The notes under the pieces: model-generated
What the model was told of the DNA's origin: nothing
What the model saw: only the letters and a program-made list of their open reading frames with translations
The model's database searches: none
Made by a program: the position numbers and the translations under genes
DNA from: Silene conica
Lineage: Eukaryota > Streptophyta > Magnoliopsida > Caryophyllales > Caryophyllaceae
Assembly: GCA_029255685.2 (NCBI GenBank)
Contig: CM055318.2
Location: forward strand, 14,823,001-14,887,000
Reading direction: 5' to 3'
Length of the DNA stretch: 64,000 nucleotides
Shown here: one piece after another, positions 29,487 to 41,186 of the stretch
Position numbering within the stretch: the first letter of the stretch is position 1
Layout of the letters: each line of letters begins with the position of its first letter

Positions 29487-31425
29487 GTGTCTAACTGGGA
29501 GGCTCCTAAGAATATGGTCGAGGTGCGCAGTTTTCTGGGTTTTGTAGGATATTATAAGCGGTTCGTGGAGGACTTCTCCAAGATTGTTAGGCCTATGACT
29601 GCGCTCATGAGGAAGGATACCAGATTTTACTGGGATGAGGGTTGTGAGAAGGCGTTCCAAATCGTTAAGGAACGTTTGACTACAGCTCTTATCCTAGCAT
29701 TGCCAAAGGGGGCCGATAACTTTGAGGTGTATACTAATGCCTCGAAGAATGGATTGGGGTGTGTGTTGATGCAGAATGGGAAGGCGATTGCTTATGCACC
29801 GAGACAGCTTAAACAGTATGAGGAGAACTAGCCTACTCACGACTTAGAGTTGGGTGGTGTAGTCTTTGCACTCAATATTTGGAGGCATTATCTTTATGGG
29901 GGGGACCTTCAAGGTGTTTTCAGACCATAAGAGTCTGAAGTACATGGAGCTGATTGGCAACTATGACATGGAGATTGTGTATCATGAGGGGAAGGCAAAT
30001 GTAGTTGCATATGCTTTGAGTAGAAAGAGTGTACATTCCGTGTGCACATCGATGTCTTTAGATGAGGCTGAGAGATGAGGTGGATCAGATAGGTATTCAT
30101 GTGATTAGAAAGGGAGATGCGAGGGGGAGACTTGACAGTAAAGCTGGAGTTGTATGGTGAGATCCGAGATAGTCAGTTATTGGATCCTAAGTTTGTGGAG
30201 TGGAAGGTGAAGTTAGAGAAGGGTGGACCGTCGAGATTTTCTCTTAGTTCAGATGGGAGTCTTCGTTTCGACGGGAGGTGGTATGTTCCAGATAGTGCTG
30301 AGTTGAGGAAGAGGATTTTGCAGAGGCTCATAGTGTGCCTTATTCAGTACATCTATGGTGGGATAAACTGTATAGGGACCTTAAGCAGACTTTTTGGTGG
30401 TCGGGTATGAAGAGGGATGTTGTGGAGTTTGTGGCTCGATGTTTAACTTGCCAACAAGAGATGGGGGAACAACATAGACCGCAGGGTAAGATTCAGTCGT
30501 TAGAGGTACCACAGTGGAAGTGTGAGTTGAAATCTATGGACTTCATTGTGGGGTTACCTCGATCTCAGAGAGGTAACAATATGATCTGGGTGATTGTGGA
30601 TCGGTCGACTAAGTCGGCTCATTTTGTCCCCATCAAGGACACTTGGAGCAAGGTAGAGTTAGCCTTAGCCTACTGGAGGAATGTTGTCAGGTTGCACGAG
30701 ATACCTAAGGATATTATGTCGAATCGTGATTCTCGTTTCATTTCGAGGTTTTGGCAGCAGTTGTAGGAGATGATGGGTACTACCCTGAAGATGAGTGCAA
30801 TTTTTCATCCAGCTATAGATGGTTAGACCAAGCGGACCATTAAGACTCTTAAGGACATGTTGAGAACTTGTGTGATGGAGTATGGGGGTAGCTGGGAGGA
30901 GAAATTAGATCTAATTGAGTTTCCTACAACAACAATTATCATGCTAGCATTAGGATGGCACCATTTGAGGCTTTATGTATGAGAGGAGATGTAGGGGTCC
31001 ATTATGTTGGGATGATAGTTCTGAGGCTGCAGTGCTAGGTCCTAATTTAGTTCAGGACATGATCGATCAGGTTAGGGTGATTCGATAGAGGATGAGGGCA
31101 GCTCATGAGATAGAAGAGTTATGCGGATTTAAACCGCAAATAAATTGAGTTTCAGGTTAGGGACAAGGTGTTACTTAAGGTTTCACCTATGAGAGGTGTT
31201 GTTAGATTCGGGAAGAGGGGCAAGCTGAGCTAGAAGTTCATAGGTCCTTATGAGATTCTTGATCGAGTGGGAGAGGTTGCTTATCATTTAGCCTTACCGC
31301 CAGCTCTAGACCGAGTGCATAATGTTTTCCATGTGTCCCAGTTATGGAAGTACGTTAATGACCCATCTCACATTCTTGAGGAGGAGCCAGTTGAGCTTCA
31401 TGAAACTTTATCTTATATGTAATTT
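29487..31425 (+). mobile_element. Ty3/Gypsy retrotransposon fossil, pol fragment
   Basis: In order one can recognise the end of a Gypsy reverse transcriptase with its RNase H, the integrase zinc region and core, and the integrase C-terminal region. It is a fragment: gag, protease and most of the reverse transcriptase are absent and no LTRs were found. It is broken in many places and looks old. The family is Ty3/Gypsy; the lineage is not certain. Confidence 0.88.
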
Positions 31426-31740
31426 ACATTTCTCTTCAGCATTACAAGTTAGAATATAATTTCTATTCAAGTTCTTGTTCTTCCATTCAAGTTATGTTTC
31501 TATTGTTAAGGTACTTCTATTATATTGTTATGTTATTTTATTTATAATTTTCCATTTCTAGTTTAGTTTTCATTATGTCTGAGTATTTTCTTTTGTCAAC
31601 GGAATAAAGGAGGCCATGCATGATTTATAATTTTAATTGTTGAATTTGATCAAGTTAGAGTTAGTCTATCAACATCGTTGTTAAGGTTAAAACCAATCAA
31701 GTTCTAAATTCATTCTTAAATTTCAAAATAATCCAACTAA

Positions 31741-32035
31741 GGAGTCGTTTGGTTAACCATGGGAATATGAAATTCCCGGGAAGATTAAATTTATATGAAT
31801 TTCAAAATCACGTGAATTATGTAAATGTTGTTTGGTTGAATGTGAGATTTTCAATTCATGTGGGAACTCCCACTTACCTAGGGGGGCTAGGTAAGTGACT
31901 TCCTACATTATGTAGGAATTGGAGTTCCAGAGGAAGTTCTAATTCCTATGAATTGGGCAACCAAACAAGACTACATTTACTCACTTCCCATGATTTTCTA
32001 ATTCCCACGATTTTAAAAGGCAACCAAACAACCCC
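31741..32035. mobile_element. Tourist/PIF-like MITE
   Basis: The ends ggagtcgtttggtt and aaccaaacaacccc are inverted with two mismatches, and TAA is duplicated (31738-31740, 32036-32038). The interior repeats 'aattcc' and 'gtttggttgaat' words. At 295 bp it is non-coding. Confidence 0.85.
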
Positions 32036-32078
32036 TAAATATAGTGGAAATGTACCAAATTACCTCTATAACTTATTA

Positions 32079-32630
32079 TGTAACACCCCAAGAGTATGAG
32101 AGGAAAGTTGTCCTTCATCGGTAGAATGTGAGGCTTGTGATAATGTTTATAATAACTTCCACCCACCACTTAGTAACAAGGCCTTGTGCTTTTGGGCTTA
32201 AGTGAGTTCAATTAACGGGCCCAAAAGTGCACACCCATCTTTTTGGTTTGTGTTACGCCGGTGGCGGGTCGGGTTGTTACAAATGGTATCAGAGCGACCC
32301 TGCGACCGTGTAGTGAGCCTGTGGTCGGGAGTACTCGGGTCACACACCTAGCGGGGAGGATTCTGGGCTTGGCTGCTGTCAAGTTTGAGGCACAACGAGG
32401 ACGTTGTGTTCTTTAAGTGGGGGAGTTTGTAACACCCCAAGAGTATGAGAGAAAAGTTGTCCCACATCGGTAGAATGTGAGGCTTGTGATATATTTATAA
32501 TAACTTCCACCCACCACTTAGTAACAATGCCTTGTGCTTTTGGGCTTAAGTGAGGACAATTAACGGACCCAAAAGTGCACACCCATCTTATTGGGTTTGT
32601 GTTACGTCGGTGGCGGGTCGGGTTGTTACA
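32079..32630 (+). mobile_element. TRIM: miniature LTR retrotransposon, structurally complete
   Basis: Two 203-bp direct LTRs (32079-32281 and 32428-32630) start TGTAACACC and end GTTGTTACA. A primer-binding site tggtatcagagc, complementary to initiator tRNA-Met, lies at 32284. A purine tract, aagtgggggag, precedes the second LTR. TATTA is duplicated on both sides (32074-32078, 32631-32635). At 552 bp it has no coding capacity, as is normal for TRIMs. The LTRs differ by several per cent, so the copy is moderately old. Confidence 0.95.
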
Positions 32631-32635
32631 TATTA

Positions 32636-33574
32636 CCTATGTGCAAATCACTCCCCTAAGTTTACTTGTAGTAAATTAGCCCCATAACTTCCCAAAAATG
32701 ACAATTAAGCACAAATCAAGTTTTCTACCATTTTTTTAACTAAAATTTGTTGCTTTCTATTATAAAAACTATTATGAGCATATTTTTTAAATAATTAAAT
32801 ATAATATTTACATATTCAAGGAAAAATGCGAACGAAATTTAGAATAAACAAAAATTTGGTCGTATAATTTTTCATTGTAACTTCATCAACAATTCTCATA
32901 TTATAAACATTTTTCACCAAAATATTTGGGCTTGCTTTTTAATAATCAAGAATTTTAAAATTAAAATCTAATCATTAATTTTGATTTTCAATGATAGTAA
33001 ATTATTTAATTAGCAAAATTTTATTATTAAAAATATATTACGTGGTTAAATGCACATCTAGAGAAACTTATGGGGTTGATTTAGTAAATTTATAAGTTTA
33101 AGGGTTTGATCGAACATAGTATCAAATTTGTGAGAGTGATTTGCTATATTTCTTCTAAAAATAGAGTATTGACTAGACCATTGTTCTCTATCACCAAGTT
33201 TCGAATACCGTAAGGAAATGGCTTCCTAAAAGTTGTTCTTTATTATAGAACTATTACACTATGTTGTTTCTTATTCGGTTTTACATCGTACTACTCGAGT
33301 ATAGCTTCGTGAGCCATATTACTATAATGTAAAACTATTTCGTACTGTTAAAAAAACTAGATCATTTTCATTTAATTTCAATCTCAAGTCCCAACCAAAT
33401 ATCCCCATAAATATTTTTCACATCCCTTTACTTCCCTTTACTATAAAAGGTCATGGCTATTGATTTATTAGGGAGTAAAAAAACAAAGTAATCTCACCTT
33501 CATTCCTGCTAAATTAATTACTCTCTCTCCTCCCCACCTTTTTTCTCTAATTAATTATGTTCTCTCCTCTTTAC
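32636..33574. other. AT-rich spacer, no gene seen
   Basis: No reading frame, terminal repeat or RNA gene is supported. Confidence 0.5.
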
Positions 33575-33577
33575 TTA

Positions 33578-34329
33578 GGCTGTGTTTGGCAAGGCAAATA
33601 AGGTACCTGATTTGTCTGAAATGACTTTTTTGCAAAAACAATCAGGTACCTTATTTTCTTTGGGTGTTTGACAAGTACCTGATTTGAGTGAAAAATGTAC
33701 CTGAAATAAAAAGCTACCCCAGGTAGCATCTGAGAAATCAAGTACCTGTTTCATTTCCATCTACTTATTCTACCCTCGATTGTATAACGCTACTTAACAA
33801 AATCAAACACAATACAAAACGTTTACGTACTTCCCAAATATAACCCATAATCACCTCTAGTTTCTTCAATATATTTTCAAGGGTGTATTGTTGAAATTTT
33901 TTTACCTAATCGTTATATATTAATTATTTTTCATTCCCTTTCAAATATATTGAAAAACATTCCTTATAAGTTGTTAAATTTATACTTGAAATTAAGAATC
34001 TAAGATAAAAATTTAAGAAATGGTATGTGAAGCCCGACTTGTCCTCAGCCTGGTAAAAATGTATCGCCGCCAATGACAATAACACAAGAATAATAGTACA
34101 AACGTAAAAGATATCAATAATAAACCATGTCCTTTTCCGTCATTTTGTTAAATATCAGCTACCTTTTCAGCTAGTTTTCAAACAGTTTTAACAAAAATCA
34201 GCTACCTTTTCAGGTCTTAATTTCCAGCTACCTTTTCAGTTAGTTTTTCAGGTTTCAGGTACCTTTTCAGGTTTCAGTTACCTTTTCAGGTTTCAGCTAC
34301 CTTTTCAGCTAGTTTTGCCAAACAGACCC
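33578..34329. mobile_element. PIF/Harbinger-type non-autonomous element
   Basis: The ends ggctgtgtttggca and tgccaaacagaccc are inverted with two mismatches, and TTA flanks both sides (33575-33577, 34330-34332). Inside, 'aggtacct' and 'gctaccttttcag' words recur many times near both ends, forming long subterminal repeats. At 752 bp no ORF is seen. Confidence 0.8.
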
Positions 34330-34332
34330 TTA

Positions 34333-35410
34333 TACCCTAATATTCTAAATCTAATTATTTTAATCCTATTGTTTCATTCTCTTATTAAATAAATAATTGA
34401 TTCATTATTTTATTAAATGAGCAGTTTCAATTCATATAAATCATAAAATTTTCAAAATCTTTTTAACCATCGAAAATATAAATCAAAATTTTGCTGGTTT
34501 AGCAAAAACGATCATATTTACCAAAGTAAAAAATTATCTCTCAAGATTAAAATGTATAATATTATAATCATTCGAACTTTTATTTATGCCGAAAATAATT
34601 AAAATTAAATCAATCTTCATTCAATTCGACGAGTACATGTTTAGAAAAATCGTATCTTTGAAGAAATTATATACGCTTTTGAGCATACATTTTTACATAT
34701 TTACTTGGACTATGTGAATTATTACTAACTCGATAAGATCTAAAAATAGAAAAAGAAAAAACAACTTAATGCGTTTATTTATATGTTTTTAAAAATTAGT
34801 TAAATAAACAAATAACCATACAAATATAAACAAATTAAGAAAAACTTGAAAAATCGACCAAACTTACAGGAAATCATCGTGGCACAAAAATCAGAAACAA
34901 AACTCCATAAGTATTGGAGTATGAATCTTCACTATATAATTTCACGGTAACAAACAATTGAGATTTCGGGATTTAATTAAAAATGAAGTGAATGGTAAGA
35001 TCATAAAACAAACCATATTTTGAAAATAAGGAGATTAACGAGTTGCAAATTTATAGACATTAATAAAGAGATATGCATGGATGAAAGTGACTATAGAAGA
35101 GGTGATATTAGTAGAGGCGATGAATATTGATATAGTTTAGGGTTAGAACAGATAGATGAAATGAAAAGCAAATAACTATTATTTTATTTTATTTAATTAT
35201 TTTACACTATAATTTTATTTAGTATAAATGTATGAGATTTATTTAAAAACTTACCAAACAAGACGTCTTGTGGGAGACACATAAAATTTGGACCTTTTAA
35301 TTATTTTGGGCTCATTTTTTTACTATAGTTGTTTACTGTTTACGATAGATGTATTAATTTTAGTGTTCACACCAATTTTAATGGGCCTTATGAACGTCTT
35401 TTTGACATAA
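34333..35410. other. AT-rich spacer, no gene seen
   Basis: Nothing recognisable up to the Helitron-like terminus at 35411. Confidence 0.5.
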
Positions 35411-35443
35411 CTAGTTTTATTCCCGTGCAAAAAAATGCACGGG
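35411..35443 (-). mobile_element. Helitron 3' terminus
   Basis: On the minus strand the hairpin cccgtgcatttttttgcacggg (read in parts: cccgtgca / tgcacggg) is followed by aataaaa and terminal CTAG, next to a T. This is the usual 3' end of plant Helitrons. The matching 5' end was not found; an RTE LINE lies just inside. Confidence 0.65.
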
Positions 35444-35505
35444 CCAAATTTAAACTATTATATACTAATCTTGTATGAATGTAAGTAAATATAAAATAAT
35501 TTTAT

Positions 35506-37320
35506 CAACAACAACAACAACATCAGAGCCTTAGTCCCAAAATGTTTTGGGGTCGGCTGACATGAATCATCCCTTGGAACCGTCATGAGTGAACTCTCAT
35601 CTCAACAAGAGAAAAAGAAGGAAAAAAAACGGAAGTGGAGTGAAACAAAAAATGGAAGGCAAAGGGGTTTTATAAATTTTAAATCGAACTTATCACATGT
35701 ATAAAAACCCAAAAAAATAAATCAAGAATAAAGTTTAAAGTGATTTTAAGAAACGAAGTAAAAATTAAAATAAGAGTTTTGGAGGAAAAAGTGTAACAAA
35801 TCCAAACATAATTTTTTTTTTTTTTTTTTTTTGTAGAAAACTTAATAAAAACATCAAAGGCTAGAAGTCCACATGTATCATATCCCTCCATAGTGCCCTC
35901 TCCATCACCATCCCCTCCTGAAGCCCGAGAAATCTCATATCGTGCTCAATCACTCTTCTCCAAGTTTGTTTAGGTCTCCCTCTACCCCTAGCAACCGTTT
36001 CGGCACCCCATGTCTCCAACCTCCTAACCGGTGCGTCCATAGGTCTCCTTCTCACATGGCCAAACCATCTTAGTCGGTTTTCCATCATCTTGTCCTCTAT
36101 TGGGGCCACTTTTACCTTCTCTCTAATCACCTCATTCCTTAACCGGTCTTTCCTTGTATGGCCGCACATCCACCTCAACATAAGCATCTCTGCCACACTC
36201 ATCTTATGAATGTGACACTGCTTCACGGCCCAACACTCCGAGCCGTAAAGTAAGGCCGGTCTAATTGTCGTACGATAAAATTTCCCCTTTAATCTTTGGG
36301 GCATACCCTTATCACACAAAAACCCCGTAGCACTTTTCCATTTCATCCATCCCGCTTTAATTCTGTGGGCCACATCTCCGTCTATATCTCCATCTTTTTG
36401 GATAATAGATCCGAGATATCTAAAGGAATCTGACCCCTCAACAACCTTTCCATTGAAAATAATGCTCCCCACCGCCGTCGATCTCGGCCCCGCAAATTGA
36501 CACCTCACATACTCGGTCTTACTCCTACTTAGCCTAAAGCCACGAGTCTCCAACTTATGCCTCCATAATTCCAACTTTCTCTCAACCCCCTCTTTCGTCT
36601 CATCAATCAACACAATATCATCCACAAACATCATACACCAAGGGATCTCGTCCTGAATATCCCTTGTCAACTCATCCATAACTATAGCAAAGAGAAAGGG
36701 ACTAAGTGCGGAACCTTGATGCACACCAATGGTAATGGGGAATTCTTCCGTTCTCCCAACATTAGTTCTAACACTTGTACTAGCCCCTTCATACATGTCC
36801 TTTATGAGGTCGATATATTTTTTTGACACACCCTTTCTCGCCAAAACCCACCAAAGTATTTCTCTCGGGACCCTATCATATGCCTTCTCCAAATCAATAA
36901 AAACCATATGCAGGTCTTTCTTCCTCTCTTGTTGGTGTTCCATCAACTGTCTCATGATAAAAATTGCATCCATAGTCGATCTCCTAGACATAAAACCAAA
37001 TTGGTTTTCCGAGATATCTACACATTTCCTAAGCCTTTGCTCGATTATCCTCTCCCATAATTTCATTGTATGACTCATAAGTTTAATTCCCCGATAGTTG
37101 GAACACTCTTGAACATCACCTTTATTCAAAGGGACTAGAGTGCTTCTTCTTCAAGCTGAAGGCATCTTGTTACCCCTCCAAATCTTGTTGAAGAGCAATG
37201 TTAACCACTCAATGCCCTTCTCCCCCAAACACCTCCAAACTTCTATGGGTATACCATCCGGCCCCTCTGCCTTCTTTGACCTCATTTTCCTTAATGCCTT
37301 CCGAACTTCACTCTTTTGTA
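35506..37320 (-). mobile_element. 5'-truncated RTE-type LINE
   Basis: A (TTG)n tail on the minus strand (35506-35522) marks the 3' end, with the word ttttggggtcggctgacatg just inside, which is typical of plant RTE elements. The main frame, 35861-37129, carries reverse transcriptase motifs ENQFGFMSRRST, MVFIDLEKAYDRV, HQGSALSPFLFAIVM and FVDDIVLI. Coding similarity runs on to about 37320 (KAEGPDGIPIEVW) with one stop between the parts. The 5' part, including the endonuclease, is missing. Confidence 0.88.
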
Positions 37321-38922
37321 TTCTACGCACAAAAAATATGAAATTGAAATTTAATTAGAGAATTAACAATGAATTAAATTGAACCGGTCATTTGTTATCA
37401 TTTTCCATAACGGGGTGTCTCAGCCATTTGTTGTATTTTTATTTTAGGAATGAACTTGATGAACAATTTAATCATTCACACCCAACTTGTTCCACTTGTC
37501 ATTTATTAATTGGTCATCATCATTCATTTCTTTTGTCTTTGTGTCAAAAACAAATGATAACAATTGACCAGAACATAGGTAGTATAACGTAATTAAGTAA
37601 AAATCCTCAGCCGCACCTTACCTTCTCACTAAAACATTCTCAATTTCTCATTCTCACTATTGTTAACCCTGAAATATTATTCTCCTCCTTTATTCATCAT
37701 GATCATCTTTTTCATTTTATTTTACTTACATAATATTAAATCTTTTCTCTTATATTATTACCTAAATAAGTTATATTTTTGGTGTGTTATTATTATATAT
37801 ATTCTCCAAATTTAATACATTTTTTTAATATATTATTTCAAATCTATCTCCGACACTTTATTAAGGTCACTCTCGTCGGTCTGATGTTGTACTATGCTAG
37901 AAATCGACCTTTCATCAAGGTCACTCTCGTCAGTCCCACGTTATACTCTGCTGGAAATCGATTTTTTCCGTATCCTAAAGTGAGGCGTTCAAATTCCTTA
38001 TTTTGTAATAGTCGTATAATTTAATTTGAAATTATATATTCATTTATTTTGCAAAAAAAAATATCGAGAAAAAAAAACTAATGTTCTATGATATTTTGCA
38101 TAGTTTTTAACACTTTTATATGATTATCACATAATATTATCATATTATCAATATGTCTATGATAATTAATAAACATTAGAGGTGAGTAGTAGGAGAATAA
38201 ATAGTGAAATTAGGAAATAGTGAAATTAATTCTAAGGAGAAGGTGGGGTGGGCATTTAGAAAAATAGTTTCATTTTTTTCCCCTATTTTTAAGAAGCCAA
38301 TTAGATTTCTTTAAATATCCTTCCTTTTATAGAAAAGGGGATGACAGTTCATCTTTATAAGTTATTAAAGTTCATGCTAATATCATTTAATCATTTAATG
38401 TCATTCATTCCATTTTTACTGTATATCAAATGTTAAGTTAAGTTATTAAGTTATTAAAGTTCATGCTAATATCATTTTAATGTCATTCATTCCAAGTGGA
38501 ACTTACTTTTCATTCTTTATATGAATTAAGTTAAGTTATTAAATATTCAATTGCCCGAAATTACATTCGTAAATGTTTAATATAAAACAATACAGTAACT
38601 CTTACGTGAGACCGTCTCACGCATAAGACGATCCCTTTATATAAAAACAAAACTCATTTATTAGTATTAACTGAGTAAACTTATTATAAAAGTGGATCGT
38701 CTCTTGGTATGAAACCGTCTCATTCTAGAATTTGGGATAACAATAATACTACACTCTTCTCTATTAATATATTAAACTTCATGATCTTAAAAATGGTGTA
38801 AAACTAATGGAGAAAAACATCAAGTCTCCCTTGTGACGGACTTGCGACGGGGAAGTACCACTATGTGGGTGAATAAGACGAAACAGTTTGCTAATCCCTA
38901 GGCATTTCGATTTTGTCTTATA
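37321..38922. other. AT-rich spacer with short repeats
   Basis: A unit of about 55 bp with tcaaggtcactctcgtc is duplicated around 37860-37966. The word ttattaaagttcatgctaat recurs near 38363 and 38453. A small inverted-repeat element with gagaccgtctca ends lies around 38604-38731. No gene is seen. Confidence 0.5.
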
Positions 38923-39207
38923 CTTCCTCTGTTCAAATCCAAAGTGTAGATATGTTTTTTACACAAATACTATTAAAAAAGGTGTTAAAAAATTATTAAA
39001 AGTACCATTAGAGGTGTGTAAGATGTTTTTTTATTAATTTAAATGTGTGATGGTTAATTAAGGTGGACCATTTAATGGCATTTTGTGTAAATAATTGGTT
39101 TTCACAAGGATAATTTAGTAATTTTTTTGGCTTTATTAGGAAAGTGGTAGTTTGAATATTAATGAATTAAAATGGAATATGTGTAGATTGGATTTGGATG
39201 GAGGAAG
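38923..39207. mobile_element. Stowaway MITE
   Basis: The ends cttcctctgttcaaatcc and ggatttggatggaggaag are inverted, with TA on both sides (38921-38922, 39208-39209). At 285 bp the element is AT-rich and non-coding. The layout matches mariner-mobilised Stowaway MITEs. Confidence 0.85.
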
Positions 39208-39742
39208 TATATCCAACATGAATATTATTTGACCCGACACAAGCTTACGACGAATGTACCGTCATAAATGAGAATTTGTGGGAGAAAAAGACTATACTCT
39301 AAAGGTCTAATAATGGTTAATAAAGTATTTTTTTAACAGAAATCGATAAATGAAAGTGGAGAAAGTTTTGGGAGACGCGAGGTTTGTTACAAAGTTGCAA
39401 CTCGTAAAAGCAAGTTTAATGATAAACAATAACTTCTTACTCTCTTTGTGACGAATATATTCGTCACAAGTTTATAATAGGTTAATTAACTTTTACTTGT
39501 GTAGATAAGACAAATCTACGTAATTACGAAGTGTTTGTCACTACCTATTCAAACGAATAACATTTAATCCGTCACAAACCTATGACGCGTTTGTCGGTGG
39601 ATCGTGATTTAACAAATCCACCTAAGAAAGATATTCGGTTGGAAATATTGGGACTTGGGAGTTGTAATGTTGTATACATAGAATCGCAGATATTTGTGTG
39701 CTGCTCCATACCAAGATACCAATAGTCCAATACCATGCATCA
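39208..39742. other. AT-rich spacer with 'gtgacg' MITE fragments
   Basis: Scattered 'cgtcacaa' and 'gtgacgaat' words near 39235-39275 and 39448-39475 are pieces of the MULE-type MITE family. No gene is seen. Confidence 0.5.
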
Positions 39743-39750
39743 ATGCATAC

Positions 39751-40336
39751 TAGGGATATCATTGGGGCGGGTACAAGTGGATATCGCCCCGCACCCGTCC
39801 CAGTTGGGGCGGGGATGGGTATAGCTTTGGCAGGCGGTGGGGCGGGGACGGGTACGAAAATTGTACCCGCCATGGGTAGTGGACTAGTGGGGCGGGGATG
39901 GTTTTGGCGTGATACCCACTTCATACCCGCCTACCCGTCAAATATTACAAAAATTAATATCATTATCACGATAATTTAACAAATATTATTTATTATAATT
40001 AAGACGTAATGTTAAAAATAGCTATTTTATAAAAGATTTTACCAACCTCTTTAATAAATAACTAAAATTATATAAACAAATTCCTACAAATAGAAATTAA
40101 TAGTAATTTAACTAACTTGTACGAAAAAAATCAGAAAAATTTATGTTATAGCGGGTTAATGTGGAGGTGGCGCGGGGATGGTTTTGGAAACCCATACACG
40201 CCATGGGTGGTGGGGCGGGGATGGTTTTGAAAACTAGTACCCGCCATGGATGGTGGGTAGTGGGTACGAGATTTTTTAATGGGTACGGATACGGAGAGCC
40301 TATATCCAGCACCGTCCCGCCCCAATGACATCCCTA
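39751..40336. mobile_element. hAT-type MITE, 'ggggcgggta' family, copy 1
   Basis: The ends tagggatatcattggggcg and, inverted, tagggatgtcattggggcg are flanked by the 8-bp duplication atgcatac (39743-39750, 40337-40344). GC-rich arms full of 'ggcggggatgg' and 'tacccgcc' surround an AT-rich core. A second copy lies at 55644-56494. Confidence 0.92.
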
Positions 40337-40449
40337 ATGCATACGTTCATAACTTCGTAGTTCATACTTCATACTGCTCACTACTTCCCGTGGGTGACCC
40401 GTTATTTGTTGTTCAATAGGTGGGGTCATATACTAACCAATAAAAGTTT

Positions 40450-40785
40450 GTGTTAACTAAATTACCCCCTCACTTGGGTTTGTTTTTTGGGATTCTAATT
40501 TTCAAAGAGTTGCAAATAATAATTTGTGTTACACAAATTCTCGTTTGTGACGGCGGTATCCATCACAAGCTTGTGACGGATACCGTTTTCTCTCACAAAA
40601 TACCTATTTTTTTCTTATTTCGACTCTATTTATGTGATTCCCTTTCTCCACTAACTCATTTTATATCCATTTTATTTTACAAAATATCCGTCACAAATGG
40701 TGACCCGTCACAAGCAAAACTTACTATTTGTCTTAACTATATTACCCCCTCACTTGGATTTGTTTTGGGACTCTAATTTTCAGAG
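40450..40785. repeat. Tandem host duplication, each unit hit by a MITE
   Basis: The host word ttaccccctcacttgg, and the sequence up to ctctaattttcaaagag, occurs twice (about 40463-40511 and 40742-40785). The two units carry MULE-type MITEs at different internal positions (40532 and 40786), so the host duplication came first. Confidence 0.7.
40532..40725 (+). mobile_element. MULE-type MITE of the 'gtgacgg' family, copy 3
   Basis: It starts cacaaattctcgtttgtgac and ends gtcacaagcaaaacttact. The flanks atttgtgtta (40522-40531) and atttgtctta (40726-40735) agree at nine of ten bases, giving a 10-bp target duplication. Confidence 0.82.
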
Positions 40786-40979
40786 CACAAATTCTTATTT
40801 ACAACGGCACTATCCGTCGCAAGCTTGTGACAGATACCGTTTTCTCTCACAAAATACTCACTTTTTCTCTCTCTCCGACACTATTCATGTGGTTCCCTTT
40901 CTCCACTAACTCTTTTGTATCCATTTTATCTCACAAAATATCCGTCACAAATGGCGATCCGTCACAAGCAAAACTTACT
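40786..40979 (+). mobile_element. MULE-type MITE of the 'gtgacgg' family, copy 4
   Basis: It has the same interior as copy 3. The flanks attttcagag (40776-40785) and gtttttagag (40980-40989) agree at eight of ten bases. Confidence 0.78.
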
Positions 40980-40987
40980 GTTTTTAG

Positions 40988-41174
40988 AGAGTCTTGCTTG
41001 TGACGAATATACCGTCACAAGTTGAAAACGAATATTTGACTCTCACAATAAAGCAAGTGTATATACAAGTGGGAGAAAATGGAGCAATTTATGGATAGTG
41101 CAACTTGCATTATGTGAGAATGACACTATCCGTCTTCAGCTTGTGACGGATAGTGTCCGTTTTCAATGAGAATT
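40988..41174. mobile_element. Related 'gtgacgg' MITE, second subtype
   Basis: The segment from agtcttgcttgtgacgaa to ttttcaatgagaatt has the family termini but a different interior, with cacttgcatt and gcttgtgacggatagtg. A decayed relative lies near 4907-5098. It abuts the truncated LINE that starts at about 41187. Confidence 0.6.
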
Positions 41175-41186
41175 AATGTCTAATTT

